A stretch of 64,000 nucleotides of DNA from Arthrobacter sp. CAN_C5 (GCF_017875735.1 NZ_JAGGMZ010000001.1:1674001-1738000); one strand, 5' to 3'. Shown: positions 24,962-33,815, numbered from the stretch's first letter. The notes: generated by a model not told the origin, from the letters alone. Translations and numbers: made by a program.

Positions 24962-26047
24962 CTAGCTCGGGGCAATGCTGGCTGCCGTCTCCCGTCGGAT
25001 TGCCTCGGCAAAGGCATCAACGTCCTCGGCGGTGGTATCGAACGAGCACATCCAGCGCACCTCACCGGTGACGGCGTCCCAGTCGTAGAACTTGAACTGC
25101 TCACGGACCCGGTTGGCCGCGTCCCGGGGAAGCACCGCGAAGACCGCGTTGGCGGCTGTCTGCTGCGTCAGCTGCACGCCCGGAATCTCCTTCACGAGCA
25201 GGGTGAGCCGCGCCGCCATCGCATTCGAGTGCGCGGCTGAACGCAGCCATAGACCGTCCTCCAGGAGGGCGATCAGCTGGGCCGAGATGAACCGCATCTT
25301 GGAGGCCAGTTGCATGTTCATTTTGCGCAGGTACGTCAGGCCGGTGGCTGCCTCGGGGTTCATCACCACCACGCACTCCCCAAACAGCAACCCGTTTTTG
25401 GTGCCACCGAAGGAGAGGATGTCGACGCCGGCATCCCGGGTGAAGGCGCGCAGGGGCAGGTTCAACGCAGCCGCGGCGTTCGCGAGCCTCGCACCATCCA
25501 TGTGGAGATGCATGCCGCGGTCATGGACATGGTCGGCGATGGCCCTGATTTCGTCGACGGTGTAGAGGGTGCCCAGTTCGGTGGTCTGCGTGATCGACAC
25601 GGCGAGTGGCTGGGCCCGGTGCTCATCGCCCCACCCCCACGCCTCAAGGTCGATCAATTCGGGCGTCAGCTTCCCGTCGGGGGTGGGAACGGTAAGGAGT
25701 TTGATCCCGGCGATCCGCTCGGGGGCCCCGTTTTCGTCCTTGTTGATGTGGGCGGTCTGCGCGCAGATGACCGCCCCCCACCGGGGGAGCAGAGACTGCA
25801 GGCTGAGCACATTGGCCCCGGTACCGTTGAAGACGGGGAATACCTCGGTGCCCGCCCCGAAGTGTTCCTGCATGATTTCCTGCAACCGGTGCGTGTACAC
25901 GTCGTCGCCGTAGGCGGTCTGGTGTCCTCCGTTCGCAGCGGCAAGCGCGGCGAGGACTTCAGGGTGCACTCCTGAGTAGTTATCCGACGCAAAGCCGCGG
26001 ATATCGGGGTTGTGCAGGGAGGCTATGGGGGCGATGGTTTCAGTCAC
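24962..26047 (-). CDS. ltaE: low-specificity L-threonine aldolase
   Basis: 361 residues with a GTG start. This fold-type I PLP enzyme splits threonine and allo-threonine into glycine and acetaldehyde. The Schiff-base Lys is K217 in 'LSFGGTKNGLLFGE'. Other family motifs are 'SDNYSGVHPEV', 'AYGDDVYTHRLQE', 'VFNGTGANVLSLQ', 'AHINKDENGAPE' and the PLP-ring Asp/Arg in 'LHMDGARLANAAAAL'. Full length; its stop is followed by a 68-base gap to the DUF3000 start. Confidence 0.93.
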   Translation of the reverse strand: MTETIAPIASLHNPDIRGFASDNYSGVHPEVLAALAAANGGHQTAYGDDVYTHRLQEIMQEHFGAGTEVFPVFNGTGANVLSLQSLLPRWGAVICAQTAHINKDENGAPERIAGIKLLTVPTPDGKLTPELIDLEAWGWGDEHRAQPLAVSITQTTELGTLYTVDEIRAIADHVHDRGMHLHMDGARLANAAAALNLPLRAFTRDAGVDILSFGGTKNGLLFGECVVVMNPEAATGLTYLRKMNMQLASKMRFISAQLIALLEDGLWLRSAAHSNAMAARLTLLVKEIPGVQLTQQTAANAVFAVLPRDAANRVREQFKFYDWDAVTGEVRWMCSFDTTAEDVDAFAEAIRRETAASIAPS

Positions 26048-26169
26048 TTCTCAATTATCACCCAGCCAGCGCCTGCGACGGGCGTCGGCGTCCCCGTCAG
26101 GGGTGACGAAGACGTTCCAGCGGCCGTCAGAGCTGGGATAACAATCCGATGCCGGGAGCCGGGCATCTG

Positions 26170-26198
26170 TTGAATGCAGCAGCTATCGGTACTACGCT
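26170..26198 (+). promoter_or_regulatory. candidate sigma-A-type promoter
   Basis: TTGAAT at 26170-26175 and TACGCT at 26193-26198 are separated by 17 bases and lie about 77 bases upstream of the start codon of the following membrane enzyme gene. This is pattern recognition only. Confidence 0.4.
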
Positions 26199-26274
26199 CT
26201 TGTGGGCCCGAAAACCGGCTGGATGTCATGGCGTTCAGCCCACGATCCAGCCATCAAAGAAGGCAGAGGGTGCC

Positions 26275-27834
26275 ATGTACGACCATGTTTTCTCCGCGAC
26301 CCGACGGGTCGGTGTCGTCGTGGGACGGGTAGTGGTCCATGCCCTGATCGGAGTAGGGTTGGCGCTGCTGATCGCCGCCGCCATCATCCAGTTCTTCTGG
26401 GGCGAAATCTCCGTCAACCAGATGCTCCTGAACATTGTCGCTGTGGAAACCGATGGGGGAGGCGGACCCATCGTCTGGATCAGTATCCTGGGGATCGGCG
26501 TCGCGCCGCTGCTCATCACGGTGGGGCTCGCTCTCTGGCAGTATTTCCGCCGCCGCAAGGTCCGCAACAATGGTGGCATCAGCCGGCCGCGCCGCGCCCC
26601 CTGGATCATGCGCACGGTCTCCACTGTGCTGGTGGCCGCAGTGGTCATCGGTGGCTCGGCCGCCTTTGCCGCGACAGTGGGCGTGAGGGACTACATCGAG
26701 GCAGTCAACTCCGACTACGAGGTCGACGACTTCTATATCGAGCCGACCGTCACCAGCGACACGGACAAGCGCAATCTGGTCCTCATCTATCTTGAGTCAG
26801 GCGAGGGGACTCTTGCCGACGACGAGCTGTTTGAGAAGGACGCGTTCGCCCCGCTCAAGGAGGTCACGCCGGCAGCGGAGGGCTGGCAGACCGTTGACGA
26901 CCTGCAGCAGTACGAGGGTGGAGGCTGGACCATGTCCGGCATTACCTCGACGCAGTGCGGTATCCCGCTCAAGGGTATTGGTTCGAGCTCCGGCGGCGGC
27001 GCGTACAACGCGCTGGGCGGCAAGGTCGAGAGCTACCTCGACGGTGCAACCTGCCTCGGTGATGTTCTCGGTCAGCACGGCTACACGAATGTCTTCCTGG
27101 GCGGTGCGAACGCCTCATTCGCCGCGAAGGATATTTTCCTGCGCAGCCACGGCTACTCGGAAGTGAAGGACCTGTCCTATTGGCGCGCCGCGGGTGAGCC
27201 TGCCACAGCCTTCCGCAGCGACTGGGGGCTCAGCGACGAACGCCTCCTCGCCAACGCCAGGGACGAGGTCGACGAGCTGCACGCCACCGCCGAGAGGACC
27301 GGTCAACCCTTCAACCTCTCGCTGCTGACCCTGGATTCACACGAGCCGGTCCACATCTACGACTACTGCGAGGTGGACACCCAGGACGAGGTCACCTCGG
27401 CATTCTTCTGTTCAATGACCCAGGTGGCTGGCTTCGTGGAGCACCTGGAACAGCAGGGCTATCTCAAGGACACTGCGGTGGTGATCATGGGCGACCATCT
27501 CAAGCAGATCGGCGGGGGCCATGCGTTCCAGGAGCAACTGGGGGACCACCGCAACCGCACAATCTTCAACCGGATCTGGCTGCCGGGCGGGGAGGGGAAT
27601 GCCGCACTGCGACCCCGGGTGGACCAACTGAGCATGTACCCCACGATCCTGGAGGCCGCAGGGTTGACATTGGCTGGCCGGGAAGCCGGGCTGGGGATCT
27701 CCGCGTTCGCACCCGAGGCCCCCGCCGGATCCGCTCAGGCGCTGGAACCCAGCCACTATGCCGAGCTGGTGACCTCCCTTTCCCCGGAGTTCTACGCGGA
27801 GGCCTGGAGCGGCGAGGACGCGGCCGCGCAATAG
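26275..27834 (+). CDS. phosphoglycerol transferase / LTA-synthase-like membrane enzyme
   Basis: 519 residues from ATG 26275 (AGAGGG upstream). Hydrophobic segments at about 15-42, 62-90 and 112-140 anchor it in the membrane. An extracytoplasmic sulfatase-fold domain follows, with 'LVLIYLESGEGT' (metal-binding Glu), the nucleophile region 'GGWTMSGITSTQCGIPL' (Thr219) and 'AVVIMGDHLKQIGGGH' (Asp/His). These motifs resemble OpgB/MdoB, which transfers phosphoglycerol to glycans, and LtaS. It probably decorates a cell-envelope polymer with glycerol phosphate; the acceptor cannot be told. It stands alone between a threonine aldolase and an SDR. Confidence 0.85.
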   Translation: MYDHVFSATRRVGVVVGRVVVHALIGVGLALLIAAAIIQFFWGEISVNQMLLNIVAVETDGGGGPIVWISILGIGVAPLLITVGLALWQYFRRRKVRNNGGISRPRRAPWIMRTVSTVLVAAVVIGGSAAFAATVGVRDYIEAVNSDYEVDDFYIEPTVTSDTDKRNLVLIYLESGEGTLADDELFEKDAFAPLKEVTPAAEGWQTVDDLQQYEGGGWTMSGITSTQCGIPLKGIGSSSGGGAYNALGGKVESYLDGATCLGDVLGQHGYTNVFLGGANASFAAKDIFLRSHGYSEVKDLSYWRAAGEPATAFRSDWGLSDERLLANARDEVDELHATAERTGQPFNLSLLTLDSHEPVHIYDYCEVDTQDEVTSAFFCSMTQVAGFVEHLEQQGYLKDTAVVIMGDHLKQIGGGHAFQEQLGDHRNRTIFNRIWLPGGEGNAALRPRVDQLSMYPTILEAAGLTLAGREAGLGISAFAPEAPAGSAQALEPSHYAELVTSLSPEFYAEAWSGEDAAAQ

Positions 27835-27846
27835 CGACGGCAGCGC

Positions 27847-28587
27847 TCACCCCGCCAGGACGAGCCGCTCACCGTTGATCGAACGCGCGTCCGCGGCGTA
27901 AAGCCCGACCACCGCTGTCGCCAGATCATTGACGTGGGTGTAGCCCGGAAACTTGCGGTCCGGATGTTTCGCCCGTAGCCCGTCATCCAGGAGTGCCTTG
28001 ACCACCAGGATGGTGGCCGCGGCGGTGAGCGGCGTGCCGTCGTCCCCTGCCTGCTGGTCGCTCCGGAACCCGTCCGCGACCGCTCGCGTCCACGTCTCCG
28101 CCGCCGACTTGAGGGCCGCATAGGAGGCGACTGCCGCCGTCGGGCGCTGGACGGCCGTGGAGGAGACAATCGCCAGCCGGCCCGTCGACGAGGCGAGCAG
28201 CGGAGCGTAGAAGGCGCGGCTGGTATTGCGCAGTGTGGTGAAGCCGCTGGTGTGAAGGGCGTTGTAATCGTCGTCGGCCTGTCCCGTTATTCCGTTCCCA
28301 CCGCGCCACCCGCCCACCAGGTGAATCAGTCCATCGACCGAGAGGTAGTCGGTCGCCAGTGCGTGGGCCAGATCGTTGACGGCGGGTGCGTCGGCGAGGT
28401 CGCACACCCGCCGGTCGACGCGGTCGAGGTGGCCGAGGGCCTTCTCAAGCCGGCCAGCATGGGACCCCACGGCGACAACCGTTGCGCCGTGCCCCGCCAA
28501 CAGGGTTGCACAGGCTACCCCTGACGCTCCGGCAGCGCCGGCAACGACGATGGTCAGGCCGTCGAGTGAGGGCACGGCTGCGCTCAC
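27847..28587 (-). CDS. short-chain dehydrogenase-like protein
   Basis: 246 residues with a GTG start overlapping the DUF6421 stop (GTGA). The cofactor motif reads 'VVAGAAGASGVACATLLAGHG', an altered TGxxxGxG. The 'HLVGGWRGG' strand, the Ser in 'IVSSTAVQRP' and 'YAALKSAAE' (Tyr and Lys spaced by three) keep the SDR active-site pattern. Coupling to DUF6421 is strong evidence that the two work together, but neither substrate is known. The stop is 12 bases from the convergent phosphoglycerol transferase gene. Confidence 0.8.
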   Translation of the reverse strand: MSAAVPSLDGLTIVVAGAAGASGVACATLLAGHGATVVAVGSHAGRLEKALGHLDRVDRRVCDLADAPAVNDLAHALATDYLSVDGLIHLVGGWRGGNGITGQADDDYNALHTSGFTTLRNTSRAFYAPLLASSTGRLAIVSSTAVQRPTAAVASYAALKSAAETWTRAVADGFRSDQQAGDDGTPLTAAATILVVKALLDDGLRAKHPDRKFPGYTHVNDLATAVVGLYAADARSINGERLVLAG

Positions 28588-29993
28588 GCTGCGGTCCCGG
28601 TGATGCCCGCGGTGGATTCGATCACTGGCTTCATCTTGCGATCCAGAGCTTCAAAGAACATCGACAGGGGGAACTCATCGTCCAGAACGGCATCGGTGAG
28701 CCCGCGCGGCGGACCGGTCAGTTCGAGCGCGTCGGGACCCTTCGCCCACACCGACGCCGGGTGCGGCGTGACGGTGTCGGTCACCAGCTGGTAGGCAGCA
28801 AGCCAGTGGGCGATCTTGGGCCGATCGATCGAGCGCCAGTAGAGCTGTTCGATTTTCTCGCCAAGGGCGATGACGACGGCGGGAACCTCCGCCCAGTCGA
28901 TGCTTAGGCGGCTGTCGGTCCAGTGCAGCACGTGGTGCTGGTGCATCCACGCGAACAAGAGCTGACCTCCCAGGCCGTCGTAGTTCCGGACCCTGCTACC
29001 AGTGATGGAGAAGCGGAAGATCCGGTCGAAGATGACCGCGTACTGCACCAGCCGGGCATGACGGCGGGTCTCGTCCGGAGCCGACTCGTCCAGGGCGATC
29101 CGCACCGATTCCCGGAAGGCCGTGAGATCACAGCGCAGTTCCTCGAGCGAGTAGAGGAAGTAGGGCATGCGCTGCTTGATCATGAACGGATCGAACGGCA
29201 GATCGCCGCGCATATGGGTGCGGTCGTGAATGAGGTCCCACATCACGAAGGTCCGCTCGGCAAGCTGCTGGTCCGCGACGAGTTCCGCGGCCTCGGCGGG
29301 AAGGTCCAGTTGGGTGATCCCGGCCGCGGCAGCGACAACCCTCCGGAAGCGTGCCGCCTCGCGGTCCGCGAAAATGGCACCCCACGTGAACTGGGGGGTG
29401 GAGCTGACCGCGACTGTTTCCGGGAAGAGGACAGCGGAGTTGGTGTCGTAACCGGCGGTGAAGTCGAGGAAACGGATGGGGACGAAGAGCTTGTTGGAGT
29501 AGTCGCCGGCCTCAAGCTCAGCAATGAACTCGGGCCACAGCACCTCGATGAGGACGGCCTCCACGAGCCGGTTGGTGCTGCCATTCTGGGTGTACATGGG
29601 GAACACCACCAGGTGCTGGAGCCCGTCGACCCGGTGCTGCTGGGGCTGGAACTTCAGGAGGGAGGCAAGGAAGTTGGGGACGCCGAAGCCCGCGTCGCGC
29701 CACGTCGTGAAGTCCTGAACGGCGGCTGTCAGGTATCCGGCGTCGTGGGGAAAGGACGGGGCAAGCTCCTCAATGGCTTCGACAATCGTGTCCACTGCCG
29801 CCGAGGCGCTCTGGTGGTCGGCTGGCTCAGGGACCGAGCCGTCCTTGACCTGGAGTGTCTGGAGGGACGTGGCGGCAGCCTTGAGCCGATGCCACGCCGG
29901 CATGTTCTGGGGCGAGCCAGCCGTCCGGTCCGTGGTCTGGAGGGGGCTTGCGCCTGCTGCCGTGAGGTTGGGGTTCGTCGTCGTCGGGGTCAT
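28584..29993 (-). CDS. DUF6421 family protein
   Basis: 469 residues from ATG 29993. This large soluble actinobacterial protein of unknown function contains several strongly conserved-looking blocks: 'HLVVFPMYTQNGS', 'LFVPIRFLDFTAGYDTN', 'MWDLIHDRTHMRGDLPFD' and 'LFAWMHQHHVLHWTD'. The HDRTH and HQHH clusters could bind metal, which is inference only. No signal peptide or transmembrane region is visible. It is the first gene of a two-gene operon with an SDR-like protein and has a credible promoter at 30043-30071. Confidence 0.78.
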   Translation of the reverse strand: MTPTTTNPNLTAAGASPLQTTDRTAGSPQNMPAWHRLKAAATSLQTLQVKDGSVPEPADHQSASAAVDTIVEAIEELAPSFPHDAGYLTAAVQDFTTWRDAGFGVPNFLASLLKFQPQQHRVDGLQHLVVFPMYTQNGSTNRLVEAVLIEVLWPEFIAELEAGDYSNKLFVPIRFLDFTAGYDTNSAVLFPETVAVSSTPQFTWGAIFADREAARFRRVVAAAAGITQLDLPAEAAELVADQQLAERTFVMWDLIHDRTHMRGDLPFDPFMIKQRMPYFLYSLEELRCDLTAFRESVRIALDESAPDETRRHARLVQYAVIFDRIFRFSITGSRVRNYDGLGGQLLFAWMHQHHVLHWTDSRLSIDWAEVPAVVIALGEKIEQLYWRSIDRPKIAHWLAAYQLVTDTVTPHPASVWAKGPDALELTGPPRGLTDAVLDDEFPLSMFFEALDRKMKPVIESTAGITGTAA

Positions 29994-30042
29994 GGAAATG
30001 AGCGTAGCAACCCTCAAGGTTTCCTTACCGAATATTCCATCG

Positions 30043-30071
30043 AGTATAAGTAACTCTTATGCTTCGTTGAA
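30043..30071 (-). promoter_or_regulatory. candidate promoter of the DUF6421-SDR operon
   Basis: On the minus strand, TTCAAC (-35, 30071-30066) and TATACT (-10, 30048-30043) are separated by exactly 17 bases, in a locally AT-rich stretch about 50 bases upstream of the start codon. Confidence 0.55.
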
Positions 30072-30120
30072 GCGCACGGCAGCGGAGGCCCAGACATGCT
30101 GGACCTCCCCCGGGGTTTGC

Positions 30121-30543
30121 CTAGGCCTGTTCCACCAGCTTCATGGAGACGGAATTGATGCAGAACCGCTGGTCGGTGGGTGTGCCGTAGCCCTCTCCCT
30201 CGAACAGGTGGCCAAGGTGTGAATCGCAGTTGGCGCAGCGAACCTCGGTGCGCTGCATCCCCATTGAATTGTCATGCAGATAGCGGACGGTGTTCTCGGC
30301 CAGCGGGGCCCAGAAGGAGGGCCAGCCGCAGTGCGAATCGAATTTCTCGGTACTGGTGAAAAGCTCATGGCCGCAGGCGCGGCACTGATACACGCCCTTG
30401 GTAGTGGTGTCGTAGTACTCGCCGGTGTAGGGCCGCTCCGTGCCAGCCTGACGGAGGACGCGGTATTCCTCACTGGTTAGCTCGGAACGCCACTCGTCAT
30501 CGGTCTTCTGGACAGGGACTTCGCTGGGTTCTGTTGTGCTCAT
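30121..30543 (-). CDS. msrB: peptide-methionine (R)-S-oxide reductase
   Basis: 140 residues. It repairs methionine R-sulfoxide in proteins. Two CxxC zinc sites are visible ('YQCRACGHELF' and 'VRCANCDSHLGHLF'), the catalytic Cys is C128 in 'QRFCINSVSM', and 'SHCGWPSFW' forms the substrate pocket. It is the single-domain, selenium-independent form. A GAAGAAG precedes the ATG. It lies downstream of the small protein at 30558-31049 on the same strand. Confidence 0.95.
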   Translation of the reverse strand: MSTTEPSEVPVQKTDDEWRSELTSEEYRVLRQAGTERPYTGEYYDTTTKGVYQCRACGHELFTSTEKFDSHCGWPSFWAPLAENTVRYLHDNSMGMQRTEVRCANCDSHLGHLFEGEGYGTPTDQRFCINSVSMKLVEQA

Positions 30544-30557
30544 GACTTCTTCAACGC

Positions 30558-31049
30558 CTAGGAACCCCCGATAAATCCCGAACCGGAATAGAGATGCAGC
30601 ACAGGCACTCCCAGCCGGTCCTGGGCCTGGTTGGCCCAGTCGGTGTGCAGCGTGTCCGCGACGGCGTGCGGCCGGGTGATGACCACCGCCTGCCGTGCGT
30701 CATGCTCGCTGACGGCGTCGACCATCGCCTCCACGGCGTTGCCGGCCGCAATGAACCCGCGCGCACGGAGCCCGTGGTTCTCGGCAACCCGCAGGGAAGC
30801 CTCGAGGGCAGCCTCGGCAGTCCCCCGGGATTCCTGGGCGGACTGCTGCCCCTTGGACAGTTCGCGGAAGGCGTCGGCGAATTCCAGCAGGCTCAGGTGG
30901 TGGAAGAACTCGACCATCACATTCTTGTGCCGGTCATCGGGAATCAAGACCAGCAGCGTGGCGGGTTCCTCTCCGACCAGGGTCAGCAGGTTCTTTGCGT
31001 CGCCATCGTTGAGGCTCTCTTCGGTCAGTACCACTATCGTCTCGGCCAT
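30558..31049 (-). CDS. small alpha/beta protein of unknown function, UspA-like
   Basis: 163 residues. Alternating strands and helices ('ETIVVLTEESL', 'ATLLVLIPDDRH', 'QAVVITRPHAV' and 'VPVLHLYSGSGFIGG') resemble the nucleotide-binding fold of universal stress proteins. The usual ATP-binding GxxGxxxxxG(S/T) motif is not present. The C-terminal 'GSGFIGG' is the nearest match. It sits 14 bases upstream of msrB, so the pair are likely co-transcribed and a stress role is possible. I do not recognise a specific function. Confidence 0.6.
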   Translation of the reverse strand: MAETIVVLTEESLNDGDAKNLLTLVGEEPATLLVLIPDDRHKNVMVEFFHHLSLLEFADAFRELSKGQQSAQESRGTAEAALEASLRVAENHGLRARGFIAAGNAVEAMVDAVSEHDARQAVVITRPHAVADTLHTDWANQAQDRLGVPVLHLYSGSGFIGGS

Positions 31050-31161
31050 GAGCCAAGACTAGTGCTCAACCTCCCGCGACCCTAGCTTTAGCGACGGCGG
31101 AGCCTGCGACACCCCGCAATGGTTTGCCACCGATCGCAGGGAGCACAGGCAAGAATGGGGT

Positions 31162-32403
31162 ATGCGAAATTTCCCCGTCACCGCGTCGGAGTCTTCCACC
31201 ACTGCACCCTGGCTCCGCTGGACGATGCTCGGGGTGGGTATCGGCAGCGCAGTTGGCTCGACCGTCGCGGTAGCCACCTCGGGTCTTGCCGCACACTTCG
31301 CGCGGCAAGTCGTCACCCCGGCGCGCGTCAGGGACGAGAACCTGGACATACTGGCGGTGATCGGTTCCGGGACAGGCCAGCAGGTCATCCTCCCCGCCAA
31401 TGACGACACGACTGTCGAGGGTACCTACAGCCTGTATTTCGACGGCGGCCGGGGCCACGCGCGCATCGGTGCCATCCGCTCCTACGTTCCCCGTGAGGGT
31501 ACCGTGCAGCGGGAGGTGGAAACCGTCTATTCGGGCAACCTTGCCGGGGCCACCCGCGGGTGGTGGAGCGGCGCAGTCTTTTCCTCGCCGTCGTCCGTCG
31601 GCTTTGCTGATGAAGAGGTGGGCATCCCCGTCGAAGGGGGAGTTGCACCCGCGTGGCTGATTCGTGCCGAGAAAACCTCAACGGACTGGGCGGTGATGGT
31701 GCACGGCAGGGGAGTGCAACGCACCGAAGGGTTGCGGGCGGTGCGCCTGGCCCGCTCGCTCGGAATGACCTCCCTGTTAGCGTCTTACCGGAACGACGGC
31801 GAAGCCCCCCACGCAGCCGATGGCCGGTACGGGCTGGGAATGACCGAGTGGCGGGACGTCGAGGCCGCCATTGACTACGCGGTGGCCCACGGTGCCGAGG
31901 GTGTGGTGCTCTTTGGCTGGTCGATGGGTGGTGCCATCTGCCTGCAGACCGCCGACCTCTCCCGTCACCGGCAACGCATCAGGGCCCTGGTCCTCGATGG
32001 GCCGGTGGTCAACTGGATCGAGGTTCTCGCCTATCACGCCCAGCTCAACCGCATCCCAGCACCCATCGGGCGGCTGGGGCAGTGGCTCCTGACCAACCGT
32101 GCCGGACGGAAGGCCACCGGTCTGGCGGCACCGCTCGATCTGAAGAGTCTCGATTGGGTGGCCCGGGCCGAGCAGCTGATTATCCCCACCCTGATCATCC
32201 ACAGCGAGGATGATGAATTCGTCCCGGTGGGCGCCTCCGAAGAACTCGCCGAGCGGAACCCGGCGTTTGTCAGGTTCGAACGGTTCCACCGGGCCAGGCA
32301 CACCAAGGAATGGAATGTCGACCCGGTGAAATGGGAGCAGACCGTCGCCAACTGGTTGGCGCCGGTGCTGCACGGCAGGGCCCGGCCCGGCGTCAGAAAC
32401 TGA
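31162..32403 (+). CDS. membrane-anchored alpha/beta hydrolase
   Basis: 413 residues. One hydrophobic helix at about 18-48 should anchor it, with the rest outside or membrane-associated. A beta-rich domain (about 55-165) precedes the hydrolase domain. The nucleophile Ser254 lies in 'LFGWSMGGAICLQ', the likely acid is in 'IIHSEDDEFVP', and the His is near 'RARHTKEWN'. The oxyanion segment is 'VMVHGRGVQ'. Substrate unknown; serine peptidase S9-like or esterase activity is possible. It ends 24 bases before the target-site copy of the insertion sequence. Confidence 0.83.
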   Translation: MRNFPVTASESSTTAPWLRWTMLGVGIGSAVGSTVAVATSGLAAHFARQVVTPARVRDENLDILAVIGSGTGQQVILPANDDTTVEGTYSLYFDGGRGHARIGAIRSYVPREGTVQREVETVYSGNLAGATRGWWSGAVFSSPSSVGFADEEVGIPVEGGVAPAWLIRAEKTSTDWAVMVHGRGVQRTEGLRAVRLARSLGMTSLLASYRNDGEAPHAADGRYGLGMTEWRDVEAAIDYAVAHGAEGVVLFGWSMGGAICLQTADLSRHRQRIRALVLDGPVVNWIEVLAYHAQLNRIPAPIGRLGQWLLTNRAGRKATGLAAPLDLKSLDWVARAEQLIIPTLIIHSEDDEFVPVGASEELAERNPAFVRFERFHRARHTKEWNVDPVKWEQTVANWLAPVLHGRARPGVRN

Positions 32404-32427
32404 TCTTTCCGGATCGTGACCTGACAC

Positions 32428-32955
32428 CTAGGGCGTGTCTCCTAATTCTTTGAGCCAAATAGTGATGGCTCGGAGTACGACTCCTCCGCGGTAGGTGAGG
32501 GCGAGTTTGTCGTACCGGGTGGCCAGACCGCGCCATTGTTTGAAGGTGTTGAAGGAACGTTCAACGACGTTGCGCCGTTTGTAGGCTTCCCTGTCGAGAC
32601 CGACGGGTCTTCCACCACTGCGGCCGCGGCGTTTACGGTTCGCTTGCTGGTCGGAGCGTTCCGGGATGACCGCCTGGATCCCGCGGGAACGCAGGAGGTT
32701 CCGGTTAGCTTTGGAAGAATACGCCTTATCTCCCAACGCCCGGTCCGGCCTGGTCCGAGCCCTGCCTTTGCCTATCCGCGGGACGTGCAACGCATCGAGC
32801 AAGAGCGGAAACATTGGTGAGTCCCCGCCCTGGCCCGGTCCGATGAGCATCACCAACGGCCGCATTTTCCCGTCGCAGAGATGATGGATTTTCGTCGTCA
32901 ACCCGCCACGGGAGCGGCCGATCGCGTGGTCAGGAGGCTCCTCGCGCAGTTTCAT
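32428..32955 (-). CDS. IS5-type transposase, C-terminal frame (OrfB)
   Basis: 175 residues, DDE_Tnp_1-like. The second Asp is in 'RALGDKAYSSKANR' and the Glu in 'RNVVERSFNTFKQWRGLATR'. It overlaps the upstream frame by 26 bases and has no independent Shine-Dalgarno that I can see, so it is probably expressed by ribosomal frameshifting as an OrfAB fusion. Its TAG stop is made from the target-site CTAG outside the element, so the reading frame length depends on the insertion site. Confidence 0.92.
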   Translation of the reverse strand: MKLREEPPDHAIGRSRGGLTTKIHHLCDGKMRPLVMLIGPGQGGDSPMFPLLLDALHVPRIGKGRARTRPDRALGDKAYSSKANRNLLRSRGIQAVIPERSDQQANRKRRGRSGGRPVGLDREAYKRRNVVERSFNTFKQWRGLATRYDKLALTYRGGVVLRAITIWLKELGDTP

Positions 32956-33325
32956 GTAATTCGACAGGTCCCCCTGTGGTGCGCGGAAGGTTGGTTGCGT
33001 GTTGGTGAGCCCGGTTCACTGTCGAGTCCACGGAAACCTCCCAATCGATCATCCCTGCCGCGTCAGCTTCTGCCAGCAACTGGGTGTGGATCCTGTCCCA
33101 GGTGCCATCGCTGCTGAACCGGCGGTGGCGTTTCCACACCGTCTTCCACGACCCGAAACACTCCGGCAGATCCCGCCACGGGATTCCTGCCCGGAACCGA
33201 TAAACGATGCCCTCAACGACCAGCCTGTGATTGTTGAAGGGGCGGCCCGGGCTTCCGTCCGAGCTTGGCATCAACGGCTCAATCCGAGCCCACTGAGCAT
33301 CCGACAAAACAGCAGTACGTGACAT
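32930..33325 (-). CDS. IS5-type transposase, N-terminal frame (OrfA)
   Basis: 131 residues. It contains the DUF4096-type N-terminal domain ('LSDAQWARIEPLMPSSDG', 'GRPFNNHRLVVEGIVYRFR', 'IPWRDLPECFGSWKTVWKRH') and the first catalytic Asp in 'VSVDSTVNRAHQHA'. The frame ends in the region overlapping OrfB, where a -1 or +1 shift would join the two catalytic halves. No internal damage is seen in either frame, so the element may be active. Confidence 0.92.
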   Translation of the reverse strand: MSRTAVLSDAQWARIEPLMPSSDGSPGRPFNNHRLVVEGIVYRFRAGIPWRDLPECFGSWKTVWKRHRRFSSDGTWDRIHTQLLAEADAAGMIDWEVSVDSTVNRAHQHATNLPRTTGGPVELHETARGAS

Positions 33326-33371
33326 ACCACCAGCATCCCAAAGACCTCACCGAACAATAAGGAGACACGCC

Positions 33372-33815
33372 CTAGGCGGTTTGGCCCGCACGCACCGTCC
33401 GTTTGATTCGGCCGAGCATGGCGGTCATGCCGCGCATCCGCAGCGGCGTGATCGCCCGGGTCAGGCCCAGACGGTCCGGAACGTCGTCGGGGATGGCGAG
33501 GATCTCAGCCGATGGAAGCCCGTCCAGGCCCTCATGGAGAACCCCGGCGAACCCGCGGGTGGTGGGAGCCTCCGGCGGCGCAGAGAAGTAGAGGTGCACA
33601 ATCCGCTCGGGGCTGTCGCCGATTTCCACACTGAGGAACAGAGGGGTCTGACACTCCACGACCTGCTCCAGCAACTCCGGGTGTTCCTGGAGATGGGCAG
33701 GGAGAGCCGGGAGCCCCTGGGAGAACTCCAGCAGCAACTGCAACCGGTCAGGCTCGTCCAGCGCCTGGAAATCCTCGACGATCTCGTCGAGCTTGGCGGG
33801 TAGCGGCGCGGTCAT
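33372..33815 (-). CDS. sufE: SufE-like cysteine desulfurase partner
   Basis: 147 residues from ATG 33815, overlapping the sseA stop (ATGA). SufE accepts sulfane sulfur from a cysteine desulfurase for Fe-S cluster or other sulfur transfer. The acceptor Cys is C55 in '[14 protein letters not shown]', and '[20 protein letters not shown]' matches the family. Translational coupling to a thiosulfate sulfurtransferase suggests shared sulfur trafficking. The IS element abuts its stop codon, which is preserved, so the protein is intact but any downstream transcription is interrupted. Confidence 0.9.
   Translation of the reverse strand: MTAPLPAKLDEIVEDFQALDEPDRLQLLLEFSQGLPALPAHLQEHPELLEQVVECQTPLFLSVEIGDSPERIVHLYFSAPPEAPTTRGFAGVLHEGLDGLPSAEILAIPDDVPDRLGLTRAITPLRMRGMTAMLGRIKRTVRAGQTA

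Larger units (their letters stand above)
32428..33375 (-). mobile_element. IS5-family insertion sequence with CTAG target duplications
   Basis: The element proper is 32432-33371 (940 bp), flanked by CTAG at 32428-32431 and 33372-33375. Its ends are inverted repeats: GGCGTGTCTCCTAATT on the left and GGCGTGTCTCCTTATT read inward on the right. It carries two overlapping minus-strand frames for a DDE transposase. Size, CTAG duplications and split transposase fit the IS427 group of the IS5 family. It is inserted at the stop codon of sufE, which the duplicated CTAG restores. Confidence 0.93.
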
